Assembly: GCA_041917975.1 (NCBI GenBank)
Contig: JAYRWN010000160.1
Location: forward strand, 1-9,443
Direction of reading: 5' to 3'
From: JAYRWN01 sp041917975
Lineage (GTDB): Bacteria > Bacteroidota > Bacteroidia > Chitinophagales > Saprospiraceae
Length of the DNA stretch: 9,443 nt
Within the stretch, counting starts at the first letter, position 1, and the number at the start of each line of letters is the position of its first letter. Positions 1 to 5,913 of the stretch are shown in pieces. The translations under genes and the position numbers were made by a program. Below the pieces are notes generated by a model. The model did not search any database. It saw only the letters and a list, made by a program, of their open reading frames with translations, and was not told the origin of the DNA.

Positions 1-128
1 AATCGAAGAATCAATCTTAGTATTAACAGGCAAGTGCCATGCCCTCCCTCGAACCTGAGCTTTAGATTATGGTAGGTGCTTAATTTAATTTGTTCACCCA
101 CGTACGCATTTCGACGATGAACCATAAA
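1..128 (+). repeat. Left arm of a 128-bp perfect inverted repeat
   Basis: Every base from 1 to 128 is matched in reverse complement by 9430 down to 9303; identity stops sharply at 129/9302. The repeat reaches the window edge, so its true outer limit is unknown. Read inward, one frame is open from the edge to a TGA at 56-58 (ending ...GKCHALPRT), followed by about 70 non-coding bases to the inner boundary. That is the layout expected for the 3' end of an insertion sequence, but I do not recognise the family. The opposite strand also has an open frame running outward from an ATG at 125. A multicopy element, or an assembly fold-back, are both possible. Confidence 0.9.
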
Positions 129-256
129 TAATAACTTTTCATCCAGGACCAGATAACTGTGTCCTCAAAGCTAAGCATATTTTTCAGGCTCTGAATATTT
201 CTAAATTGAGCAAAACCAATAATAGCTGATCATCTTCCTACACGCCAGCCTTTGTT

Positions 257-970
257 TTAGTTTATTTCTTTTCCGGATTTTAGTTTTTCGATCACCTCCG
301 TCATCGTCTTCCTCTGTTGATCGGTAGTGGCCATACTAAGCGCTTTATTGGCCGCTTCCAGAGCTTTATTGGTATCGCGATTGGCCGCATATGAATAAGC
401 CAATCCACCGTGAATAGCATAGTTATCACCCCATTTATTTTTACCTGCCAGCATGATTTCCAGAGCTTTTGTGGCGCGTTGTTGTGCGATCAGGCTACGG
501 GCGTATGTTGTGTATTGATTGGCATTGGCCATAGCTAAAGCTTCAGTCATGACAGAATCGACTTGATTGATAGAGTTCATTTTTTCATAGATGGTCGCCA
601 GGTTACGCAAGGTAAAATAACTTTTTTGGCCATTGAACCCATTAATCGCCCGGATACTCCAGGCTAAGCCTTCTTCCAGATACCCCTTAGCGGTGGCAAA
701 TTGAGCCGCTTGTACTAAATTATTGCTGTTAAAGCCCTTTTGACTTTTTACTTCCTCGCGCAGCCGCTTCATCACCGTTTGATTTAAATCCACGCTGACC
801 CGGAATGGAATAGATAATTTTTCCCACATCAAAGCGATGGTACACCCATCATCCCGGTGTTCGGTAAATTCAAATTTTAACCACTCCACATTTTTTTCCA
901 ACTTTATCGGTTTCACGACTATGCGTAAAGCATCGTTTTTCTCTTCGTAATAAAAAACTTCCCCACGCAT
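257..970 (-). CDS. DUF2911 protein, C-terminal fragment with TPR-like helices
   Basis: This piece holds the end of the DUF2911 domain (YYEEKNDALRIVVKPIK, LKFEFTEHRDDG, ALMWEKLSIPF) and the TPR-like tail to the stop at 257. Its nominal ATG at 970 lies inside the conserved domain and gives only six non-family residues (MRGEVF), so an independent start is unlikely. Without a signal peptide this fragment alone would stay in the cytoplasm. No convincing terminator follows in the 128 bases before the inverted repeat. Confidence 0.7.
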   Translation of the reverse strand: MRGEVFYYEEKNDALRIVVKPIKLEKNVEWLKFEFTEHRDDGCTIALMWEKLSIPFRVSVDLNQTVMKRLREEVKSQKGFNSNNLVQAAQFATAKGYLEEGLAWSIRAINGFNGQKSYFTLRNLATIYEKMNSINQVDSVMTEALAMANANQYTTYARSLIAQQRATKALEIMLAGKNKWGDNYAIHGGLAYSYAANRDTNKALEAANKALSMATTDQQRKTMTEVIEKLKSGKEIN

Positions 971-1355
971 CCACCGTATGTGAGAAAATCAACACACAGC
1001 TGTCTGGCCAGTAAGCCACATGAAGTCCATAGGTACCGGCAGGTAAAGGTCTGGCTTCCACATATACATCATGCTCAAAAGTGATTAAGGTGTTTTCATT
1101 AGCTCCGGCCCGCCAGGGGCTATTGGCCCGGCCGGTTAAAAAATTGGATGTACTAAATCCTTCAGTAACAACATTTCCCCATACTTTTCCTTCCCTACCA
1201 CCAACATCCGGACGACTGTAGGCAATGGTGATACTGGTTATACCTATTTCTTCCGATATTTTCGCCCGCGGATTTCCGGCCACCGGTGGTACATCCATTT
1301 GGGCCATTAAATGGAAGGTCATACATAAAATGAGCCCAAATAAGTTCTTTTTCAT
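870..1355 (-). CDS. DUF2911 protein, N-terminal fragment
   Basis: This is the signal peptide and first ~115 residues of the DUF2911 domain. After ...AWGSF the frame runs into 27 unrelated residues (beginning LLRREKRC) before a stop at 870, overlapping the C-terminal piece by about 100 bp. The frame is also open upstream to an ATG at 1400, but those 15 residues (MQDNEPCRAF...) precede a normal signal peptide and are unlikely to be translated. A weak AGGA lies just upstream of the 1355 ATG. Confidence 0.7.
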   Translation of the reverse strand: MKKNLFGLILCMTFHLMAQMDVPPVAGNPRAKISEEIGITSITIAYSRPDVGGREGKVWGNVVTEGFSTSNFLTGRANSPWRAGANENTLITFEHDVYVEARPLPAGTYGLHVAYWPDSCVLIFSHTVDAWGSFLLRREKRCFTHSRETDKVGKKCGVVKI

Positions 1356-1593
1356 AATCCTGAATTTTTTAAACGCTCTGCAGGGTTCATTATCCTGCAA
1401 TAATAGATTAATATACGATCATTTTTGACCTAAAGTCAATACAGCAAAACTTTTTCTTTTAAAATTCATTTAATATTGTAATACTAAGAAAGAAGATTGC
1501 GCTTGTTTTGTCACTAAAATGTTCCGGTTTTATTGACGGTAATTTTCAATTAATTGACCCAAATATAATAATCAGTCTTTCACGCCCGAAAAT

Positions 1594-1872
1594 TTAATAA
1601 CATTTTATTCTCTTAAAAAGTAAAACGGTCCGGCAAAAGTTAAAATTGACCACTTTGGCTTGGGCCAGTAATTCCTGTCTTGGACTATCTGCCCATCCAT
1701 GTTGCGTCATTAATTTCCTGCCAGCCAACTCAAACTCCCGTAAAAAAGCGCTGCTGTGAAGGCTCCGAAGAGTCTGATCAAGCGCGAATGTGCATCCACG
1801 TGAAATCCGGTTATAGTCCCCATTAAAAATCCAATATTCACCCCCCAAAGCCGACCGTAACTTCTTTATCAT
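1594..1872 (-). CDS. Hypothetical 92-residue ORF, possibly a remnant
   Basis: An open frame of 92 codons with no family I recognise. It begins MIKKLRSALGGEYW and contains a helix-prone centre (LREFELAGRKLMTQHGW); the last ~20 residues look non-coding (ending LLFKRIKCY). There is no signal peptide, membrane segment or clear ribosome binding site. The frame continues open upstream of the ATG for about 20 codons without another ATG, so it may be the tail of a decayed longer gene. It could equally be a chance ORF in the spacer. Confidence 0.22.
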   Translation of the reverse strand: MIKKLRSALGGEYWIFNGDYNRISRGCTFALDQTLRSLHSSAFLREFELAGRKLMTQHGWADSPRQELLAQAKVVNFNFCRTVLLFKRIKCY

Positions 1873-2128
1873 TGCCGGGCAGAAATGAAAGCAGGGCCGG
1901 TATAACCAGTAAATAGAACTAAGTGATTAAGTTCTGGATGAAATATAATCCGCTATGTTTAATTTCTAATCCGAAAAAGCCGCTTCCAAGAGGATATAAG
2001 CAGAACCGTCCGCCAGTTCCACCTCGCTGCGAAAAACAAACACATCTCCTGCCGCTTATTCTCCGACTTGTAATCGCATTTCCTGATTTAATTCCTGCAA
2101 GGTTGCATTAAGGGCAATGGAAAGTAGT

Positions 2129-2233
2129 CTAATTCGCTTTCTTTAAAATCCGATTGACCAAAACCTTTCCAATTTTTTTCAGCCCATTTATGACCACCGT
2201 TTGAGGTGAGTTATCGCAAAACGACAAAAACAT
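2129..2233 (-). CDS. Possible 34-residue basic amphipathic peptide
   Basis: A mini-ORF, ATG at 2233 to TAG at 2129, begins about 31 bases after the predicted start of a promoter at 2271-2299. The N-terminal half (MFLSFCDNSPQTVV) is hydrophobic to neutral. The C-terminal half (NGLKKIGKVLVNRILKKAN) alternates K/R with I/L/V, like a cationic amphipathic helix; I count five Lys and one Arg against one Asp overall. A weak AAAGAA lies 6-11 bases upstream of the start. Such peptides occur as small toxins or membrane-active peptides, but a chance ORF is also quite possible since another frame here also looks coding. Confidence 0.25.
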   Translation of the reverse strand: MFLSFCDNSPQTVVINGLKKIGKVLVNRILKKAN

Positions 2234-2270
2234 GCGATATTCTTTAATTAGTTTTCCAGTTTGAGTGTGG

Positions 2271-2299
2271 CAAATATAATTTCAAAATGGATAGCCAAA
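2271..2299 (-). promoter_or_regulatory. Bacteroidota-type promoter, TTTG-N17-TATATTTG
   Basis: On the minus strand TTTG (2299-2296) is followed after 17 bases by TATATTTG (2278-2271). This fits the Bacteroidota housekeeping consensus of TTTG or TTG about 17-23 bases before TAnnTTTG. Transcription would run leftward from about 2265, through the mini-ORF at 2129-2233. The -33 element lies in the left arm of a hairpin (2293-2310), so that palindrome may be an operator. Confidence 0.5.
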
Positions 2300-2403
2300 C
2301 TTATTTGGCTGAACTAACTATTTGGTCATCCAGGTCAATTAAATTTGCTCAAGCAAATATTTCCGTGAAAAATTCTCAAGAATTTATTGCTAAGGTAATA
2401 GCA
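2293..2403. repeat. Row of four small hairpins
   Basis: Four perfect inverted repeats follow one another in 111 bases: AGCCAAA-ctta-TTTGGCT (2293-2310), ATTTGC-tcaa-GCAAAT (2343-2358), AAATTC-tcaa-GAATTT (2370-2385) and TGCTA-aggtaa-TAGCA (2388-2403). The middle two share geometry and the TCAA loop but have different stems, so they are not copies of one repeat. A TAAATTTG (2340-2347) on the plus strand matches the -7 consensus, with TTTG only 15 bases upstream. Possible roles are a structured RNA, operators, or a leader. No T-tract makes any of them a clear terminator. Confidence 0.5.
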
Positions 2404-2683
2404 TATAACGCACCATTCATAAATCATCTTATATCTTGTTAATAAATAACCAATAAATCCAGTTACTAAAAAATAAATTGTCATATTCTGGTCTTTTTTT
2501 CTCATATTATGATAAATAAAAACACCGAAAAGTAATACTCCGCTGCTCCATGATCTATTATTGTTGGCTGAAATTGCTATTTATTGCCTCGTTATAGTTT
2601 ATGTGGAAAAATTACTGGGATTAAAATCACATCAGATGTACTAAAACCGTTGTCTTATCATAACGAAAAGCTTAGTGATAACC
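2404..2683. other. AT-rich leader of the first AraC gene
   Basis: About 280 AT-rich bases with no open frame worth calling. I find no good TAnnTTTG promoter and no clear terminator here. The long spacing to the hairpin row (about 280 bases to the start codon) means that a promoter inside that row would give a long leader. Confidence 0.4.
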
Positions 2684-3568
2684 ATGGAAACAGAATGGCC
2701 GGTAGAAATATGGCCCTCTTTACCGGCAAAGCATAGTGAGGAAGAAATTATCTATCATCGTCTGGACGAAACCACATGCCTCATTTTATTGCGGGTCAGT
2801 GCCGATACCTTCAAGTTAACAAACATTCAATTGCCTTTTAACTTATGGTTTGATTTTAACTCAGCAGTCTTTTTAAAATTTACTCGCCAGACCTATTTAC
2901 TGAATATGAATAAATTTTTATTCACGCCAAATGATCAATTCGTTGAAGGGGAAGTTATAACTAAAAAAGACGGATGGCTTATGGCAGTCAAATTACCACC
3001 AGCTTACCTTAAGTTACTCTTAAATGGAAAAACGTGGGCCAACCATATCTTGCCTAATACACTTCTGGATTACACGCCAGCACTTCAGGATCATTTGGAT
3101 AGTATTAAAGAACAACTCGCATCAACTCATTCTGATCAGGAAATCATCCGTTATGCCATCATGGCTATCTTACACGAATTTCGTAAAGTTATTACTGCAA
3201 TTTCCAATGACATAGACCGCTTACCGGCCAAAAAAAGAAGCACTCGTGAAGAGCTCTATAGTCGGCTCTGCCAGGTTAAAGACCATATATACACTTTTTA
3301 CAACCAATCCATAAAACTGCATCATTTATCACGCATCAGTTTCCTCAACCCCTATTACCTGATCAGGGAATATAAAAACATGTTTGGATTATCTCCAGGT
3401 CAAGCCATCATCGAACGGCGATTGGAGGTTGCATATGAATTAATTCAACATACTGATAAATCCATTACCCAAATTTGTCATGAGGTGGGCTATAACGACA
3501 TCAGTAGTTTCAGCAAGTTATTTAAGTCCAGGTATGGGAAAGCACCCATACATTATAGACTTGAATAG
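2675..3568 (+). CDS. AraC-family transcriptional regulator (paralog 1)
   Basis: This is a 297-residue cytoplasmic DNA-binding regulator. The C-terminal ~100 residues are a typical double helix-turn-helix: first HTH around 214-245 (LHHLSRISFLNPYYLIREYK), then the family signature from SITQICHEVGYND through SSFSKLFKSRYGKAP (263-291). The N-terminal ~180 residues are the sensor or dimerisation half; I do not recognise a cupin motif in them. A linker AKKRSTREELY (185-195) is identical to that in the neighbouring regulator. The start may be GTG at 2675 or, more likely, the ATG at 2684; no strong Shine-Dalgarno decides it. The gene ends 5 bp from the stop of the convergent paralog. Ligand and targets are not visible. 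Confidence 0.93.
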   Translation: MITMETEWPVEIWPSLPAKHSEEEIIYHRLDETTCLILLRVSADTFKLTNIQLPFNLWFDFNSAVFLKFTRQTYLLNMNKFLFTPNDQFVEGEVITKKDGWLMAVKLPPAYLKLLLNGKTWANHILPNTLLDYTPALQDHLDSIKEQLASTHSDQEIIRYAIMAILHEFRKVITAISNDIDRLPAKKRSTREELYSRLCQVKDHIYTFYNQSIKLHHLSRISFLNPYYLIREYKNMFGLSPGQAIIERRLEVAYELIQHTDKSITQICHEVGYNDISSFSKLFKSRYGKAPIHYRLE

Positions 3569-3573
3569 GTTGA

Positions 3574-4548
3574 TTAATGTATTACCTCTTCTTCAGTAAT
3601 CAGCCGGTTTAAATTCAGGCGCATGTGAAATTTCCGGGCTTGTAAAGGAGACAATTTAAAATAGTCTTTATATAATTTACTGAATGAGCTCAAGTCATGG
3701 TAGCCAACGGCATAACAAATTTGATTAACTGGTTGCAGCGTATTTAAAATCAGGCTATTTGCTACTTCCATCCGCCGCCGGATCAAAAATTGTCCGGGAG
3801 ATACGCCAAAGTAACTTTTAAATGCGCGCAACAAATAATATGAATTTAAATAACTGGTTTTAGCCAACAGGTCTAAGCTGATGTTTGTTGCATAGTTGCT
3901 ATGAATAAAATCTTTGGCTATATGCAGGCGTCTATACAATTCTTCCCGGGTGCTTCTTTTTTTGGCTACAATGTTGTCTACTTCTCTGGAAGTACGCACA
4001 GATAATTTCATTAAGTCTGCTAAGAGTTGATGTACGGTTTCTTCGGCAAGCAGATCCATTTGCTGCATGGAAACCAATTGACGCAGTCGCTGTAAATGCA
4101 AGGTAAAATAATCGGTCCGGGGATACAACCGCAACATAAACTCCGGAAAGACATAAGGAACTTCCAGATTATTATCTATCAATTGAGCAGCGCTTGCTGC
4201 GATGAGGTTTACCGCGGCTAATTGAGCCTGAAGGTTAAAGTTAATAGTGAGGGATTCAGCACACTCACCGTCACGGATATAACTCTCGTACCAGGTTCCT
4301 TCATTTAGGATTAAAAAGTTGTTCTGGTCCACCGTATATCTCCTGCCATCAATAATGTAATGTTCCTGACCACTAATCACCGTCTTAAGTGATAAAGGCG
4401 TCCAGTGTAAAGGATAATAGATGTTATTCGTCTGACAATTAATCACCACCAGAGCATTGGAATGATCCCGTTCCCAATTTTCCTGATTATAGATCTTTTC
4501 ATGAGGATCCGGAAAAGATGTTACAAGCTTTAAAAAATTTGCAGTCAT
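3574..4548 (-). CDS. AraC-family transcriptional regulator (paralog 2) with cupin-like sensor
   Basis: A 324-residue AraC regulator. The N-terminal half (about 55-105) has a cupin/AraC_binding look: GQEHYIIDGRRYTVDQNNFLILNEGTW split over 60-86, then YESYIRDGECAESLTINF. The C-terminal double HTH spans about 205-305 (LAKTSYLNSYYLLRAFKSYF; QICYAVGYHDLSSFSKLYKDYF). About 20 further residues after the domain (HMRLNLNRLITEEEVIH) are absent in paralog 1. By hand, 59 of about 111 positions from AKKRSTREELY onward match paralog 1, while the N-terminal halves do not align. It is divergent from the DUF1579-like gene at 4816, a likely target by position. Confidence 0.94.
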   Translation of the reverse strand: MTANFLKLVTSFPDPHEKIYNQENWERDHSNALVVINCQTNNIYYPLHWTPLSLKTVISGQEHYIIDGRRYTVDQNNFLILNEGTWYESYIRDGECAESLTINFNLQAQLAAVNLIAASAAQLIDNNLEVPYVFPEFMLRLYPRTDYFTLHLQRLRQLVSMQQMDLLAEETVHQLLADLMKLSVRTSREVDNIVAKKRSTREELYRRLHIAKDFIHSNYATNISLDLLAKTSYLNSYYLLRAFKSYFGVSPGQFLIRRRMEVANSLILNTLQPVNQICYAVGYHDLSSFSKLYKDYFKLSPLQARKFHMRLNLNRLITEEEVIH

Positions 4549-4815
4549 TGCATAGTAACTTTCCTATCCAAAATAAACGCTGAAACCCAAAAATCGCTGT
4601 CCACAAACTAACCGGCGAATTATGTCTTTCCATGATTTATATGTATTATATATTCTTATTATGCGTATTATATTCTTTAGTAATACTTTAATTGCCAAAC
4701 AACTCATAACTTTCCGTTCAAATTAAAAAATAATCAATTTTAGCCCATTTTAGTTTGGTCCGAGGTAGATGTAAACCCTGGGCAAACGATTATTTTCGCT
4801 ACATAATCAAGGCAA
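4549..4815. promoter_or_regulatory. Divergent regulatory region between AraC 2 and the DUF1579-like gene
   Basis: This 267-bp spacer must hold promoters for both genes. The octamer TTAGTTTG occurs once facing each gene: on the minus strand at 4611-4604 (55 bases before the AraC ATG) and on the plus strand at 4750-4757 (58 bases before the 4816 ATG). It is one base off the Bacteroidota -7 consensus TAnnTTTG. I see no TTTG at the -33 spacing in either case, so these may be promoters that need an activator, or operator sites. Confidence 0.35.
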
Positions 4816-5325
4816 ATGAAGTACATATTATGGCCAGTATTAATGATTTTATCAGTTTGGGTAACAGCACAAAATCAGGGGAATCCCTGTGACCAACCCA
4901 AGTTGCACGAGTTTGATTTTTGGATTGGTGACTGGAACGTATATAAATACGGCACGGATACACTGATCGGTTATAACACCATTACTCCGGTGGCCGGTGG
5001 TTGTGCTCTACAAGAAAACTGGCGCAGCGCTATCGGGCCCTCAGTTGGTACAAGTCTTAACAAATATGCCTTTAGTCTGCAAAAATGGCAACAGATGTGG
5101 GTCGACAATTCCGGGCAGACGCTGCAACTCAGTGGACAATATATGGATGGCAAAATGGTGATGAGCAATGAACAAATAAGTCGTGATGGAACACGAAAAA
5201 TAAATAACCGGATATCCTGGATAAACATGCCGGACGCTTCCATCCGGCAACTCTGGGAGCAAAGCACCGATGACGGGCAATCCTGGACAGTGGTCTTTGA
5301 TGGGTGGTACAAAATGAAAGGGTAA
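4816..5325 (+). CDS. Exported DUF1579-like small protein
   Basis: A 169-residue protein with a signal peptide at about 1-19 (MKYILWPVLMILSVWVTAQ). The mature part begins with HEFDFWIGDWNVY (31-43), the opening motif of DUF1579-type, lipocalin-like beta proteins often found in exported form in Bacteroidota. Further marks are GGCALQENW (61-69), LNKYAFSLQKWQQMWVDNSG (81-100) and a C-terminal WEQSTDDGQSWTVVFDGWYK (147-166). Length and ending suit a complete member. Function is not established: the fold suggests binding of a small hydrophobic ligand, but no catalytic residues are evident. It stands alone and is transcribed away from AraC paralog 2. Confidence 0.75.
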   Translation: MKYILWPVLMILSVWVTAQNQGNPCDQPKLHEFDFWIGDWNVYKYGTDTLIGYNTITPVAGGCALQENWRSAIGPSVGTSLNKYAFSLQKWQQMWVDNSGQTLQLSGQYMDGKMVMSNEQISRDGTRKINNRISWINMPDASIRQLWEQSTDDGQSWTVVFDGWYKMKG

Positions 5326-5397
5326 TAAAATTTTGAATAATTAGGAATTAGTTCCTTACCACTAAAATGTTGACCAAAAAATGTCAAAATAATTAGG

Positions 5398-5453
5398 GTC
5401 ATGTCGACCGAAGTGGAGACATCTAACTTACGTTCAATAGATTTCTCCATTCG
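5398..5453. repeat. REP-like imperfect palindrome
   Basis: GTCATGTCGACCGAAGTGG-AGACATCT (5398-5424) is followed after 14 bases by AGATTTCTCCATTCG (5439-5453), so CGAAGTGGAGACATCT pairs imperfectly with its partner. From memory, intergenic elements with GTCATTTCGACCGAAG and GGAGAAATCT cores are widely dispersed in Bacteroidota genomes. This would be a diverged copy. AGATTTCTCC recurs at 8869-8878, and its complement at 5657-5666. Confidence 0.5.
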
Positions 5454-5546
5454 TAATAAATAGTTTATTCTATTTTAATTGAGTATACGGTGAAGGATAC
5501 GATTCTAATAAAATTATCGGCAGACTCAGTGCCAATGACAAGTGCC

Positions 5547-5611
5547 TCATGACCGCTCACTCTCTATTGTCTTTTCGACCGAGCCGGGATTATGGTCATG
5601 ACAAGTCGAAA
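5547..5611. repeat. Interlocked inverted repeats (pseudoknot-capable)
   Basis: TCATGACC (5547-5554) is complementary to GGTCATGA (5594-5601), and TTTCGAC (5573-5579) to GTCGAAA (5605-5611). The arms alternate in the order needed for an H-type RNA pseudoknot. The first stem partly reflects the self-palindrome TCATGA, so overlapping remnants of dispersed palindromes are the simpler explanation. Confidence 0.35.
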
Positions 5612-5913
5612 TTTAATTTTACCTGTGCGGAATGGAATTGAAATATTACAGCGAGCGGAGAAATCTATTTTATGCACGTAATAAGTTACTTCACTGCAGT
5701 TGATTTTTTAATTGAGAATCGAAGGTAAAGGCACCGATGTGCAAAACACTATTCGAGTTGTCAGTCACCTCCAAGGTATTACTTCGTTTTAATTTATGAG
5801 ACTCCTTGTCATTTTCCACTGGGTTATTAGATTTCCTAATATAAAGAAATCGAAAAGACATTGGTTATTTTTTTATCCTGTTAGTTTCGGCTGGTTCAGC
5901 ATAGGGACTTGTT

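Larger units (their letters stand above)
257..1355 (-). pseudogene. Secreted DUF2911 protein with TPR-like C-terminus, frame-broken
   Basis: Joined across one frame change, the two pieces make a 365-residue DUF2911 protein, a family common in Bacteroidota and of unknown function. Residues 1-19 (MKKNLFG...LMAQ) are a signal peptide, so the protein is exported. The DUF2911 core follows, with the recognisable SRPDVGGREGKVWG, WRAGANENT and AGTYGLHV stretches, then the V-D-A-W-G-S-F / Y-Y-E-E-K-N-D-A-L-R segment where the break falls. The last ~150 residues are helical with TPR-like repeats (LATIYEKMNS, LAYSYAANRDTNKALEAANKALSMA). Family members read continuously through this point; here the coding strand has T6 where T5 would keep frame (plus-strand A6 at 952-957). 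It could be a true single-base mutation, a homopolymer error in the read or assembly, or slippage rescue. I chose the ATG at 1355 because it begins the signal peptide. Confidence 0.87.
1356..2270. other. Gene-poor stretch with decayed-looking coding traces
   Basis: About 0.9 kb without a recognisable intact gene. It includes the leader of the DUF2911 gene. On the minus strand several short open stretches look protein-like but shift frame or hit stops: GHKWAEKNWKGFGQSDFKES around 2222-2111, LNATLQELNQEMRLQVGE around 2130-2055 ending in TAA, then GDVFVFRSEVELADGSAYI around 2045-1985. They could be the scattered remains of one gene, or chance. I recognise no family. Confidence 0.4.
5326..5913. 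other. 588-bp spacer rich in inverted repeats, no gene
   Basis: No plausible gene lies here. It separates the end of the DUF1579-like gene from the end of the orphan 298-residue gene, so both genes converge on it. It holds a REP-like palindrome (5398-5453), a second copy of its core in inverse orientation (5657-5666), a direct repeat of ATGACAAGT (5535-5543 and 5598-5606) and two interlocked inverted repeats (5547-5611). No clear stem plus T-tract terminator was found. Confidence 0.6.

Noticed and set aside
1356..1400. Longer start for the DUF2911 protein at 1400
   Set aside because: It would put 15 polar residues in front of an ordinary signal peptide.
1923..2111. 62-codon plus-strand ORF
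   Set aside because: Pro- and Leu-rich with no domain, opposite a more protein-like minus-strand reading; likely a shadow.
2293..2403. CRISPR array
   Set aside because: The hairpin stems differ in sequence and there is no repeated unit with regular spacers.
3569..3573. Bidirectional terminator between the AraC genes
   Set aside because: Only 5 bp separate the stops, and I see no stem-loop with T-tracts across the joint.
4971..5450. 159-codon minus-strand ORF
   Set aside because: It lies antisense over the well-supported DUF1579-like gene and its Cys/Ser/Leu-rich product looks like a reverse-strand shadow.
5890..5900. Terminator for the 298-residue gene (GCTG-aac-CAGC)
   Set aside because: Stem of only 4 bp and no T-tract after it on the gene's strand.
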